A DNA stretch of 64,000 nt, from contig NC_081415.1 in NCBI RefSeq assembly GCF_030272615.1, forward strand, positions 421,562,757-421,626,756. The letters are read 5' to 3'. The DNA is from Cryptomeria japonica. Lineage: Eukaryota > Streptophyta > Pinopsida > Cupressales > Cupressaceae. Positions 47,601 through 60,260 of the stretch are shown here, in pieces; within the stretch, counting starts at the first letter, position 1, and the number at the start of each line of letters is the position of its first letter. A program made the translations under genes and the position numbers. The notes under the pieces were generated by a model. That model did no database searches and was not told the DNA's origin. It saw only the letters and a program-made list of their open reading frames with translations.

Positions 47601-50600
47601 AATCTAGCATGACATCCGCCTCCCAATCTTGTTGATCGCTATTTCGGGAAGGCGAGAAACATGCAAGAGCAGCGGCATCGAGCACAACAGATGGAGCTAT
47701 CACAAGATCCAAACAAGGACTATGCTCATGTTGTGAGTCACTTTCTTAGCTTCTAGGAGCTAGGACTAGGGTTTGTGAAAACTCATCTGATAAATGCTTG
47801 TCCACATCAACATATTCATACTCACTATCAGAAGCATTAGGAGTTTTATTGCCATTATGAATAACATTTTCACCCATTTCTTCATCAAATTTTTGAGAAA
47901 GAGGAGAAAGAACATGAATAGGAGTAAAACCATCACATGTTTTGTGCAACTTATGATTTGGAGATGTAGGTTGAACATCTTGCTTGGGAGATAAGGGAAT
48001 CATGTCAATTGTCGGAGTCTGAGGAGATTAAGAAGGGAATCATGTCAACTATCAGAGTCTGAGGAGATTGAGAAGGGAATCATGTCAACTGTTGGAGTCT
48101 GAGGAGATTGATTATTTTGAGGGATAGCTTCACGAGCTCGAACACGGTGTCTTCGTCAGTGTTCTCTCGCACAACAATTTCATCTAGTCTTAGTGGAAGG
48201 CTGAGAAGGAGGAGGAACACTTGAAAAAAGTAGGAATGTTTCGCTCCTTGGTATTTCAAGGTTTAGGTTGAGGTTTTTTTGGTTGAACAAGAGGAGAAGT
48301 AGGCCTCTTCTCTCGATAAGAGGAAGGAGGTGGAACTGCGCCATAGAAAGGAGGAATATTAGGTGTAGGAAGGAGACCAGGTCCATCATGAGGAGGAGGT
48401 ATAGGTCTAACCTTAGGAAGAATATTGTTGTTCTCCTTAAGAGAAGGTAAAGTCACATCCATAGGTATAGGTTGACGATCTTCCTTAGGAGGGAGATTAG
48501 TTTTATCCATGAGCGGAAGAACCTCATCTTGAAGAATAATAAGAATGTCAAGTGTTGGAGATCTAGGTTGACCTAAGGATAAGATCATATCATTCTTCCA
48601 TTTATTTTAAGATTGAAAAAGAGCATCGCTCCTTGATGGAAGAGATTGAAATTGTTTAGGCCAAAAGAGATCAAAAGGAACACCGTGGATTATTTTGGAT
48701 GGACGAAATAAGATATGGTTCACGGTTATGATTTCTCCATTGTTAGTAAATTTCAAACACTTGTGGATTGGAGAATCAATAGCCTTCATGGAAGATAGCC
48801 AAGGATAGCCCAATTCACATGGAATTTATCAGAAGAGGGTATGATAACAAAGTCAACATCCATGGATTTAGTATGAACTTCAATAGGAAGGGCAATAGAA
48901 CCAATGGTAGGACAAGAGAAGCCATCAAATAACTTCACAACCATATTAGAAGCATCATATATTGGTTTATGCAATCGTAAAGTGAAAAGATACTCTTCAG
49001 TTATGATATTAACCATGCAAGACAGATCGATAAGGGCACCACGGCAAGGGATATCCTTAACCTTTGCAACTATGTATAAAGGGCCATCAGGTGCTCTAAT
49101 GGTCTCGCTAGGGTCAAATGTAATACAAGGATCCTTAGGCATATCTTGTTTTTCTACCATATTAACCAAGTTTGGAACCATAGAAGTGAATTCCTCATAA
49201 GAGAAAGAATTAGGCACAATCTCAATAAAGTTAGAGGTATGAAAAAGCAAGGGATCCGTGAAAATCTTAAGATTTTGATTAGGAGAAGCTACTAATTTAT
49301 TCCCTTTATCATTCACACCTGCCATAGATATAATATTATTATCAATCATGTCTTGAATCTTATTCTTCAATGCGAAACATTTCTCAGTATCATGACCAGG
49401 CTGACGATGAAATTGACAAAAGGAATTGTTATCAAAATAAGGGGATGCAAGTTTAGAAGGATCAATTTGTTTTATAGGAGGAAATTTGATAACATTTTTG
49501 TGCAACAACTGAGACATAAAACTATGTAAATATTCATTCAAGGAAGTATGTCTTTCTCTTTGGAAAAATTTAGAAATAGAAGGCACACCTGTTGTAGCAT
49601 TCACATTGTGGTTGTTGATTGTATCATTGAACTTGATGAAACTTTTTGTTGGTTTGAACTTCACAAATGGTTGTTGAACAATCTCCACCTTATCACTCGA
49701 AGAAATGGGAGTGGATTCCTCCATTTGACTTGCAGCCAGTTGATAATTGTGGAGTGTTGTGCACAACTACGGAAAGGAAGTAAACTTAGACAAAAGAAGC
49801 TTTTCCCTGATATATTTTTGTAAATTAGAAATGAAAATTCTTTGAATATCATTATCAGGTACATGAAAAGAAATTTGAGCACACAAATGCTTATATCTAC
49901 CAATGAAATCAGTCACTTTTTCTTTAACACCTTATTTACAATGCATTAAATCAGTCAAAGTGATTTTAGGACCAATGTTGTTTTGAAATTGTTGGATGAA
50001 AGATTTGCTAGTTGTTGAAAAGAAGTGATAGAATAAGAAGGAAAAGAGAAATACCATTGTAAATCCTTATCTCTTAGTGTTCTTGTAAACAATTTTGCAA
50101 GCAATCTTTGATCATAAGCAAAATCAGTACACAAGGTTGAAATGTTTTGACATGCATAAGAGGATCACATTTTCCATTATAGAGTTCCAATTGAGGGATC
50201 TCAACATGTTTAGGTGGCATAGTTTTAACAATATCAAGAGAAAGTGGGCTCGCAACATCAAAGGTGGGCACACTAAACTTGGATTGACTCAAAGAAGCAA
50301 TTTGTTGTTGTAAGGAAGACACGGTTTGAGAAAGATTGTTAATTGTCATCTCGGTAGAAGAATGGAGGTTAGACATGGGTGATTGAGAAGGTGGTGTGAT
50401 GTTATTGAAAGAAGGCATTGACTGAGAATAAGGTGGTGGGACATTATGATAGGTAGGCATAGGTGATGATTGGGTAGGAAAAGGGACACTTAAAGGAGGA
50501 ATAAAGTTGTTGAAGGAATTGCCCCCTTGTGTCACACTGATCGGTTGAGGAATAATAAGAACACTCATGGAAGGCATAGGTAAAGATGGAGGATTAAATG

Positions 50601-51080
50601 AAGAAGAGGGATTGCCCCCATGACCCATGGTTGTAGGAATGACATTTTAAGTTGATGTAGCCATGATGTTGGAGGTAAAAGTAGGAATACTAGTCATAAG
50701 AGTAGTCAAAGGAATTGAAGGATTGACTTGTGTTGAACGTTGTAATAACCTAGGGTTTTAGCACAACTCTTGATAGGCATGACATTAGAATCAACAATAT
50801 ATGCAATGCCACACAAAATATCAATTTCATTCTTATCACTTTGAATCATGCACTTAAGGCCTTCAATTAATGGAAGAGCTTCACTATTAGGGTATTCTTG
50901 GGACATCCATTGTTGAAAGTTATCAAATGGATTGTCCAATGTGGAAATTTGATCTATAGAAACCCTAGTTAAAGCTTCTTCGTCATCATGAGATTCATCA
51001 ATGGGGTGAATAGGCACATGATTAGGATGGGAAGAATTAGCATGATCTTCGTTAAAGAAGTCAGCCAAATTAGGTTCCAT
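47600..51080 (-). pseudogene. Gag plus protease-like polyprotein of retroelement 2, broken
   Basis: Starts with ATG at 51080 (MEPNLADFFNEDHANSS, like retroelement 1). Frameshifts near 50740, 50140, 49990 and 48810 split it into 50628-50074, 49766-48786 and 48588-48256 among others. It keeps VEIPQLELYNGKCDPL, a zinc-knuckle-like CQFHRQPGHDTEKCFALK, the altered protease motif ALIDLSCMVNIITEEY and the Pro-rich tail. A TAG at 49769-49767 is at the same codon as the TAG in retroelement 1. A short local triplication of gggaatcatgtcaact-type units is at about 47990-48110. Confidence 0.8.
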
Positions 51081-52277
51081 CTGCTCGGTAATTAAACCTT
51101 GGGAAGCCTTAATTCTAATGCTCCATCTAATAGGGATAGGATAGGTAGGACTAATAGTGGTAAAACTCATGCACTAGAGAGAAATTTTGAATTTTGGAAC
51201 AAAGCTTACAAAATTGATTAATGCAAAATTTAAGAAAATAATGATTACACAATTTGAACTTTGTTGGAGGAAGAGGATGACACAATTTCCAAAAAAAATG
51301 AAAGGAAATTGAAATTTTAAAATTAGGGCCAAGGGAATACCACTTTATTTTAAAATCATAATTTTTAAAATCAGGGCAAACTATAATTAACCTCTTAATT
51401 TTAAAAATATTATTGAAATTTGAAATGTTGAATTTTGGAGGTCTTTTCGATTCTAGAGGGATCAAAAATCAACAAAATTAGCCAATTTTCTGGATTTAGA
51501 CTATTAAATACAATCATAACAGTCTCCCAAAATTTTGAGAAAAAAGTCGAGGACCGTGGCGGGAACGCACATGGTCCGACCAACTTTTTTCAAAATTTTC
51601 AGGGATGAATATTATGATGATTTCAAAGCTAACCCCAAAACATTGACAAATTGTATGACCTCTAGATGGGCAAAATGAAGGCACAAATGTAAAAATAGGA
51701 CCCTATTAGGGTTTTGAAGAAAAAGAGGAATTGAATTGCAATTTTGAAAAAGGTCAAACCTAATGGATAGGGACACCTTGGAAAATGTTTAGAAATCTAA
51801 ATTGGAATGAAATTGATTTGAAATTTGCACAAAATCCAATTAATTTTTAAAATTAGTTTTTTTTGACCTAACCACTTAATTTTAAAATTTGAATTTTGGG
51901 AAAAAAGGGGGGAAATTGAAATTTTGAATTGTAAGAAAGAAGACAATCAAAAATCTGAAAATTAAATGGAAATCCAATTTTTGCACGTGTAAGACGATTT
52001 TTTAAAATTAAGGTTTTAACAAGTAACCTCTTAATCTTGTAAATTTTTATTTGCAAATTGAACAAGACAATGAGGAAATTGAATTTGATAAACAAGACAA
52101 TTCTCAGATCTAAGATAACCACAAGTAATTTTTACAAATTACAAGGTCAATTTTAATTTTAAAAACAGGGGTTTTTTAATGATTTAACCACTAAGTTTGC
52201 CGAAATTTGAAACTTGCAAATGAAAAATATGCAATTTTGTTCAAAGGAAATCATGCAAGACATTGTGTTCACCAAAA
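51081..52277 (-). other. 5' leader of retroelement 2
   Basis: AT-rich, no coding frame. The GC-rich box with ggaccgtggcgggaacgcac lies at about 51550. The TGGTGAACACAATG primer-site-like sequence ends next to the LTR at 52278. Confidence 0.55.
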
Positions 52278-53415
52278 TGTAATGTTGGTGAAATGTGAAT
52301 GAGAGATCAAGAGGAAAACTACCCTTTCCCTCCAAGGAGAGATGAGAGCTTCACTGTGGATTTCCCTTCAAACACTTTCACCTAGTTACATTGGAAGAGG
52401 AGAGGAGAATTCACTAGATTCAACCTTCAAGGAAGAAGATTGAATTCTAAATGAAATGGGAATGATAAGTTGATCCCCTCTTCCTTATTTCAAATGGAAA
52501 GGAATTGATTGAATTATGTAGTGCAAAAGTGACAAAGAACTGATTATAACTTAAGATCGGAACATGGGATGAAGTTGTGCACCTGGATCTGGTAGTAATA
52601 TGTCAAGACGAAGTTGCCCTGCGAATTTGAGGAAAAGTTGTCTGGACCGTGGCGGGAATGTACACAATCCTCCAAAAAATCCGCGAAATGAAAAGGGTTT
52701 TTCTGCCTCTGCAAATGGAGCCTGAATCCGAAAGTATAGTTGTGCACCTACAACCTACACACACAAAAGAGAGGAAAAGGGGTTGGGAATGGGGGTTTGC
52801 CTTTAGGTCAAACCCCATTTTTGGAATTAACCAAGTAATGAAAGAAAGTACTTGCAAGTAGATGTAAATGAAAGACTGAATTGTAAATCACCTCAAGGGA
52901 GGTTATGATAGCAATGTTGATAGAAGTGCTTGTGTGGAATTGAATGTTGGAATCAATCTCATCTTCAATGGTTGAATGCAACACCTAGCCTTGAAAGGAG
53001 GCTTGAGAATGCTCAATGCTAGAAAAGAATGCCTGAATGCTCTTGAATGCTTGATCTCATGTAAACTTCCCACTCATCCAACTTCAACCTATGCAAATGA
53101 GAGGATAAATTCCCCTTAAATACATGTTAGTGGATTGATTTTTGCCACAGACTGACATCGGGGGAGTTTCCCATCCAATGCATGCTCTAGGAAGGTCTTG
53201 CCCCAAAATTGGGCAGGGACAAGGGCGCCACACCCCTGTCCTACCCCTTTCTCCAGGGCAAAATGCAAACAGGGTGGTGCAGAGGCCAAGAAAGAAGTTG
53301 ATTCTGAGAGTTGAGAAATCTTTGATCTCCAATTAGGCTAGAGGATTCGATCTCGCATGCGTGAGGACCCTAGTGCAATCAAAAATTTCTAGGGTCACAA
53401 TTTTATGACATTGCA
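52278..53415 (-). repeat. LTR of retroelement 2 (5' LTR in element orientation)
   Basis: Starts tgtaatgttggtg and ends gacattgca, where the other copy has gacactaca. 1138 bp. Confidence 0.88.
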
Positions 53416-53900
53416 AGTTGAATCTTACCCTATGGGCATATTGCACTAGTATCTACACCCTGACAGGTGCCATAGCGTATTCTCTTGTCTATGGCTCTGA
53501 AGCAATATTACCAGTGGAGGTTGAAATACCATCTCTATGTGTGTCACTAAAAGGTCTCATTCTATATGAAGAGCAACGGGTGTCTAGGTTACAAGAGATT
53601 GAATTGTTGCAAGAGCGCAGGCAAAATGCTACTGATCATTTGATAGTATACCAACAAAGGATATCTCACAACTAAAATCATAAGTTCAAACCTAGGATAT
53701 TTCAAGTTGGTGATGTTGTTTTTAAAGAGAATTCACACAATCAACATGATTGTGAAAAGAAGGGGAAGTTTGAGCCAAATTGGTTAGGTCTTTTTGTTGT
53801 CACAGTTGCATATGGATCTAGCGCTTACCAATTGCCCACACCAAAAGGAGATAAACTTGAGGAACCCATCAATAGCATACATCTGGAAAAAAATTATACC
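53416..53900 (+). pseudogene. Tat integrase, C-terminal part
   Basis: Resumes the Tat frame after retroelement 2: LTLWAYCTS, YSLVYGSEAILPVEVEIPSL, then after a stop FKPRIFQVGDVVF and KFEPNWLGLFVV, the usual end of Ty3/gypsy integrase, and LEEPINSIHL. The segment confirms that 44982-45619 and this piece were once contiguous. Confidence 0.85.
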
Positions 53901-55847
53901 TAAAAGCAAGAAAATCCAAAAAAAAAATCAGAAAAGCAAAGATAAAAAAAATCAGAAAAGCAAAAAAAAAAAATTGAAAAAGAGAAATATACAAAAAAAT
54001 CAAATAAGAGAAAAAGTGCAATAAAAACAAATGGTGAAAACTTGGAAACAGACGTCATTTGTCAGCTAGCTTCTCCATCTATTCAGTCACTTGTCTTGCA
54101 TCTATCCATCGCCATTGTACATATACGTAATAAAGCCTTATGTATTTAACTAGGCTTCATTTCTAAATCCCACCATGGTTTGGAACATTGTATATATCGG
54201 TGTGCTTCTAGACTGGGGGCAAAATCCTGAACTCGGTCAGTAATAATCTACTTTGAGCTTAAACGCATCAGGCAAGCAGCGGTTAGGCAACGTTAGTCAT
54301 AAGCAAAGATCGAGAAATTCAACATTGAACAAAAGTATTTAAATCCAACTTAACTTCAAACCAAACAAAAAATCAATGGATGATATACTCTAAATCATAT
54401 CTGAAACACTTTAGTTTGAATGTTCAACTGTTGTATTTTTATTTTTGTAACCATGCCTCCTGAGTGACTCAAGGATGTCTTGTACTAGAGAAACAAGGAC
54501 GGAGCATGATCTTTTCTTTGTCTGTTGCTTGTTAGTTAATCATTATTACTATGCAAATTTGTTACGAGATATGATCAATCAAATATCATTGATGACATTT
54601 CGGGTTTGCATAGGAGGATGATTAAATTTTGTCTGCTTGCACGCAAGAAACACTCAAGTCATCTTGGTCCATTATACCTTGATGCTTGTGTTAAATTGCA
54701 ATATCAAAATTCAGGTAAATAGTGCTCAAGTCATCATGGTTCAGTTATACCATCAATGTTTGCACTCGCTTACCACATTTTAAAAGCTCAATGATGATAA
54801 AAAGCATGATCAAAGTGATCAGTCTGATGATAACATGACATTACTTGCATATTTTCATATTTAGATTAGATTGCATGTTGCACTCAAGGTGCATAAGGGA
54901 TCAAATCTCATTTTCCAAAGGTTGAGGTCAAGTGGTGTTATCTCTCTTATTAAGTAATTGAGTATATTGGACATCAACAAAAATAAATAATTCATGCATC
55001 ATGCATTCTAGGTCATACATGTCTTTTGCATTACATTTTATCAGCATGCACTTAATTGATTTATACATTTCATATTGCACATCATTGTCATAGAGTCATG
55101 TGCATTTCATCAAAAATCATAAAAAAACAACAAAAACAAATCATATCATATAGTTAGCATCTCATACCATCACATACGCATCACGTAGTAAATAAAACAT
55201 CATTTCATAAATCATCATTGCACCATAGAATCATAACATCATTCATTATAAAAAAGCATAACCAACTCAAATAGGATCCATCATGCATTGTATTCAATCA
55301 TCAATCAATCACATAATCACATAGGAATGCCTCATGTAAATATTGCATCATGTAGAAAGCATGCATCCATCATCCAAAATCCATAATCATATAGAACCTA
55401 AGACATACATCATGTAAAGAGTTGCATACATATAATACATACAAGACATCTTCATAAATTAAGTAGAATGCATCCATCATATAGAAAGTAAATGCATAAC
55501 CATGTAAATAAGTTGCATCATAAGCTACATCTCATATAATCAAAAGATAATCAATATCCAATGTACCACGATATCACAAAAATATCAGAGATACAAATAC
55601 ATCACAAAAATAGCTCGCAGGAATCCTCAGTGTATCATCAATAAGTGTATACAATCAAATCAAAATCTATCATATCTTAACATCCCAAGAAGGATGAGGA
55701 ACTGAGCTCATGCCTGAGGCTATAGACTTGGCACCATCACCGCTAGATGGACCTGACCCACCTAGATCCCTCCTAGGGCCTGTAACACCCCAGCTCTCTG
55801 AATCTCGACGTGAACTATCCCACCTAGTACTATGCACATAGGATGTC
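53901..55847. other. Noncoding spacer of the Tat element
   Basis: A-rich aaaaatcagaaaagc repeats (53905-54010), a polypurine-like agactgggggcaaaa at 54213-54227, then AT-rich DNA with many cat/atcat words (55000-55560). No gene. It lies between integrase and the antisense PMD frame. Confidence 0.5.
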
Positions 55848-57760
55848 ACTCATCTCTTTAGAGGTACAACCTAGTAATATAAACTCTTGTATTACTCTGC
55901 CCAAGTGGAGTGGTGTGCTAGATCCCTCAAGGTCACCTCGGTCAATCCATGAGAAGTTGTTCGTTGTAAATTTTGTATCAACTCCTGGGCCTGCCCAAGT
56001 CTCTCTATGGTTGTATCTCTCTCTGTGGTCAGCATAGCGATTTGTGTCTGCATCTGAGTCACTTGACCCTATACCTGTGCCTGTAACTCTATCATCTAAG
56101 CCTATAAATATGCTATTTATGAGTCTCTCTATGTCAGCCTACCCTCCAACTGTTGAGTCTGACTCTCCAAATCACTAATTTGTGTCTCCTGCTAGTGAGA
56201 AGGCATCCTAATGAGTATCTGTTGAGAGGCCTTTATCGGTACCTATGGTATCTGATATGTCTGTGTTACCTGTTGAACCTGTCCTATGTGTCCAGATCTC
56301 CTCCGTCGAACTACCCTTGTCACCCAATCCATATCTGACACTCTAGTAGATCTAGAGATGTTAGCTCCTTATATGTCTATCACTGCTCCTCCACCTCCTC
56401 CGTCATGTCCTCCATCATTTCCTCCTCCATCATCTCCCCCATAATCTCCTCCATGTCCTCCATCATCTCCCTCATCTCCTCCATCATCTCCACCTCCTCC
56501 ATCTCTCATATCTCCTCTCCCTCCTCTCTCTCGGTCATCTAGGATCCCGATGTGGTGGTCTATCCTCTCCATCATCAAACCCAGGTACCGGTTCATCCAA
56601 GGCAGTCAATCTCGGAAATGAATTTGTCAGAAGATACCGCCCATACTATGTTGTAATGCCTGGATCAATAATATTGGCCATGTAGTCCCAATCTTGTTAT
56701 CCAAGGCTCTCATACTCAGCATAGGCAGCATCATAAGAAATAGTCAGCCCCCAAGTAGCCACATCCTATCGCCTCCATGCATACAGCGTTGTCCCTTGTG
56801 GGAGTCCTTGGACTCTGTCATACTGACGTAACACCCGAGTAATGATGAACCACTCAATGATGTATGGAGTAGAACCAATGAGGTACCGTGAGTAGAAAAC
56901 AAATGGCATCTCATGACCATCCACTGCCCATCGCTCATAATTTGTATATGGCTGCCAAATCATGTTGTCAAGATCATCCAAGACTCACCTCCAATACTCT
57001 AGTTTGCCCAACTTTCGCTAGACAATAGCACCTAGGTAACCATACACATAGGGCCTCTCTCCTGGACAATCTTTATCTGCTAGCGGATGTGTGACAAGTA
57101 AGTGGTCCCAAGCCCATATATGTAGTAGGGTCACACATGTTGATAACATGTCTAATCCTTGGTAAACAACTCGGTGCAATTCATAGTATAAGTGAGCTAA
57201 CATGCAGGATCCCCAAGATAACCTAGTGCCCTGTGTAATCATCTGCTCTAGCAAACGGCCCCATCCAACTGATAAGCCCTTTGACCTATGATCAGGACAA
57301 AGGAAACCACCAACGAACTCTACCAGTACTGAAGGAAATGGAGCATAATCCAAATCGAGCATCTCCTGCCAAGGGATATCATACCCACATATCTGATCAT
57401 CATCAAAGATCCTCCTCAATGTGTTTGTCCCACCCTACTCATATAAATCATAATGGATGATCTCCCCATTCATGGGTATTCTGAGTATCCGGTAGACATC
57501 CTCGAGTGTCACTGTCATCTCGCCCTGAGGTAGATGAAAGGTATTATGTTCGATGTGCCATCTCTCAGCCAATGCAGTCACTAAACCCCGGTTAATCGTA
57601 TATCAAGGCATATCGATCAAGGAATATACTCCACATCGATGAATCAGATCCAAATTTGCCTAAGTAATATCCTATATCAAACTATAGGTCTTCGAGAAAC
57701 GTTCCCGACACTGAAGAGTACCTAAAGGCTCATGTTATAATACCAAATCAACATATCAAT
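55848..57760 (-). pseudogene. Antisense plant mobile domain (PMD) gene, broken
   Basis: Reads right to left. The PMD core shows LVTALAERWHIEHNTFHLP and GEMTVTLEDVYRIL (about 57600-57490), VEFVGGFLCPDHRSKGLSVGWGRLLEQ, SCMLAHLYYELHR, LLHIWAWDHLL (about 57330-57090), then RWAVDGHEMPFVFYSRYL and ITRVLRQYDRVQGLPQGT. A -1 shift leads into an Asp/Gly-rich linker (about 56560-56380) and a Gln-rich coiled coil (about 56250-55950). Most in-frame stops are TAG at Gln-like positions. The PMD family occurs in plant genes and in transposons, including antisense frames of Tat elements. The start is not determinable. Confidence 0.75.
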
Positions 57761-58153
57761 AACTCAATTTATCTATCTATCTATCTCGCTCATATGATAT
57801 TTCTATCAAATCTCGTTGAGCCCCTATCAGTGACTCTCATTTATCATGAGGTCGTTATCAATTTTATCCTATCTAGCATGCAAATCGAGGTAATCGAAAC
57901 TGGTCAATATCTAATCAATCAAGAGTCTCTAAACTAAATTATATCAATCTATTATCAAATCGCTAATTAGGCTAAGCAAAAATCTAATGTTAACTGTCTT
58001 CATCAATATCTATTTGGGTGCTTAAATTGTTGATCTAAAAATCAATCATTTTGGGGGAGGTTTTTCCTATGCACTAATATCGTTAAAATAAAATTAAAAA
58101 AATCATGTTTTTATCAATTTTTAGCGAGAGGGGGATTATTTTACATTTTTGGG
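57761..58153. other. AT-rich spacer upstream of the PMD frame
   Basis: No gene seen. It would hold the promoter or an intron of the antisense gene if that was ever active. Confidence 0.4.
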
Positions 58154-58459
58154 CTAGAATCTGGTGTCGGCGCCCTTGACGTCGACGACGGTGCCCATGG
58201 TGTCGCCGACGGCATCCATGGAGCCATCATCGGTGCTCATGTCGTCAGCAACAGTGTCCATGGGGCCACCGTCAGCGCTCGTGGCGTCGGCGACTGCATC
58301 AATGGTGCCTCTGTCGATGCTTGTGGTGTCAGCGACGACGTCCATGGAGTCATCGTCGACGTTCATGGCGCCGACGATGGCGTCCATGGGGCTGATGTCA
58401 GCGCCCATGGGGCCACCATTGGCATTGCTGGCGCCGAAGGTGGCACCTCCAAAAGCCAA
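58154..58459 (-). repeat. GC-rich 42-bp tandem repeat open on both strands
   Basis: About six units of 42 bp (14 codons) with gtccatgg-type and gtcgncgacg words; e.g. 58251-58292 and 58293-58334. The - strand gives a 101-codon frame of acidic 14-residue repeats (like DAVADATSADGGPM), the + strand a 107-codon frame of Ser/Met-rich repeats. The - frame points the same way as the PMD gene, about 400 bp upstream. It could be a repeat-derived exon or a minisatellite. Confidence 0.7.
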
Positions 58460-59227
58460 AAAACTTCTTTTTTTTTTTTTAAATTAAAAATAAATAACAA
58501 TCAAAACGAAAAAATTTTAAACCCCCAGAGCACCAATCTAAAACAATCAAACCCCCCCTAAACGCCACTACCAAATCCAAAATGCTCAAAACCCATTTTA
58601 TAAAAATAAAAACCCATCTTGTGGAATCAAAAAATACTAATCTAACGAGAAAAAACATCAATTTAAAATTCTACTAAAATCATCAAAAACATACAAAGAG
58701 GGTTTTCTCGAAGTACGTACCGGTGGATCATAGGCTAGAGGATGCTACTATCGCCGCACTCTTTCAAATCGATGTTCCTGACGTGAAATCACCATCTTGG
58801 CTCTAGAGCTCCACTTCCAAATTTCTCAAATGCACAAATGAAAATGAATGGTGAAATGGAGTTCACTTTTTCTTTAAAAGGGGCAAAATGGCATTTAAGT
58901 GGGATTTTTTTATCCCATTTAATTTAGAAACCTATTCTAATCACTTTTTAATCAATTTAATCAAAACTGGCAATGCTAGGGCAAAAATTTAAAATCTTTT
59001 ATTGAGAGATCAATTGAAAATTTTATAAATCTCTAAAAATCCAAAAACCATTAAAAAATCCAAAATTCGCGAAAAGTCTTAAAAATTCAAAATTTTCCGA
59101 TTTATCTCCCAAGGGGGCATCCTCACATCCATCATCTATTAGTCAATGTTTATGGCACCTTTTCTAATCAAATCAGCAACAGTGAGCGAATTTTTCTTTG
59201 AACCGACATGTTATCACACGTCGCTTC
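58460..59227. other. AT-rich noncoding end of the Tat internal region
   Basis: No gene seen. It ends at the polypurine tract that precedes the putative 3' LTR. Confidence 0.45.
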
Positions 59228-59241
59228 AAAGAGGGGCAAAA
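59228..59241 (+). promoter_or_regulatory. Polypurine tract of the Tat element
   Basis: aaagaggggcaaaa directly before tgtatacac, matching the aaagnggggcaaa tracts seen before Tat 3' LTRs. Confidence 0.6.
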
Positions 59242-60260
59242 TGTATACACTAAAAATTGGTCTGGAAAATCGAATTAATTAAATACGAAAATATTTAATT
59301 AATGACCTTTATTGTTTTACTATATAAATGAATCAAATAATTTGTCTATATGGTTCATTTTCTTAATTCATCCCACCAAAATCAATTTCTTCTATTTCCT
59401 AATTAAATAAATGAATTTAGTTAATTTGTTTATTTAATTATTCCCTCCCCATTAAATTTGAATTTTAAATTCAAATTTAAGCACATGTGTCCTAACTCCT
59501 AACCACTCCCTAACCTAACCTTCTTCTAACCAACCCCTAGTCTAACCACAGGTTAACTAATCCTATCCTCTCTAACCTCTTATCCTAACTATCTTTGGAG
59601 TGTCCACCCTCTCTTGGAGACACGTGGCACTTATGCCACATGTCTCTCATCTCCATGCCACTTGCCCCTTTGTTGGCATATGGTTGGAGATTATTTGCCA
59701 CTTGTCTCCTTAGGAATGACAAGTGTCCATTTCCTCAACCTCCTTCCAATTTCTTCAATCTTGACCGTCGATTTATCCAGACTAAATCTACACCGTTGAT
59801 TCTTGCCACCTCACCTCTGGTCCTGGAAATCCTATAAATACCCCCTCTTTTGGCTATGAGAGGAACCTTAGCATCATTAATAGCATTATATTAGCATTTT
59901 CAACAATCATAGCATAGTTGTCATAGCATTAGAGTAGCATAGTATCATTGTAATAATGGCTTTCATTATAGCTTAATCATCATAATGTAGATTTGCATAG
60001 AAATAGATTAGCTTTTGCATCTTAGCTTGCATATCAATTCTCGTTTCTTGGGTTGTCACTTTGTCAAGGATCATGCATCTGAGAGCCACCAAATGAACCG
60101 GCAAAGTCCTCAAGACTAGGGAGTGATGAGATGACATTGGGGAGTGTTTTAATTGTTTCCTAAATCATTTTTTTCAATTTAATGTTTCATTGAGTATGTG
60201 TGATTTAAATGCTTTTAATGGATTAATCACAATAATTTTGCACATAGGTGCTATCCTACA
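59242..60260 (+). repeat. Putative 3' LTR of the Tat element
   Basis: Starts tgtatacac after the polypurine tract. A strong TATA box (cctataaatacccc) is at 59833-59840, followed by an agcat-rich stretch typical of a transcribed R region. The end at about 60260 (ctatcctaca) is only a guess because the 5' LTR is not in the window for comparison. Confidence 0.5.
59833..59840 (+). promoter_or_regulatory. TATA box in the putative Tat LTR
   Basis: tataaata in the context cctataaatacccc, a good match to plant core promoters. Confidence 0.6.

Larger units (their letters stand above)
45620..53415 (-). mobile_element. Non-autonomous LTR retroelement 2 (gag-protease only), relative of retroelement 1
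   Basis: LTRs at 45620-46847 and 52278-53415 (tgtaatgttgg...). The internal - strand coding region parallels retroelement 1 domain by domain, and the leader, polypurine tract (from 46848) and TGGTGAAC primer-site start are shared. No RT or integrase. It splits the Tat integrase. Flanks accta and agttg do not match, so the target duplication is lost or altered. Gag has more frameshifts than in retroelement 1, suggesting greater age. Confidence 0.85.
1..60260 (+). mobile_element. Degenerate Ty3/gypsy Tat-lineage retrotransposon, host of the nested insertions
   Basis: The coding order gag, protease, RT, RNase H, second RNase H, integrase reads along the + strand in three pieces: 1-8463, 44982-45619 and 53416 to about 60260. 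A second RNase H after the usual one, and an antisense plant-mobile-domain frame between integrase and 3' LTR, are known traits of Tat-lineage Ty3/gypsy elements. The pieces join in the right order across a copia insertion and a gag-only retroelement insertion. All domains contain stops or frameshifts, so the copy is dead. The 5' LTR was not found and probably lies left of the window, so the outer limits are inferred. Confidence 0.8.

Noticed and set aside
54213-54227. Start of the Tat 3' LTR after agactgggggcaaaa
   Set aside because: No TG-starting LTR with a promoter follows, and the antisense PMD unit typical of internal Tat sequence lies further right. The tract at 59228 with a TATA box downstream is the better candidate.
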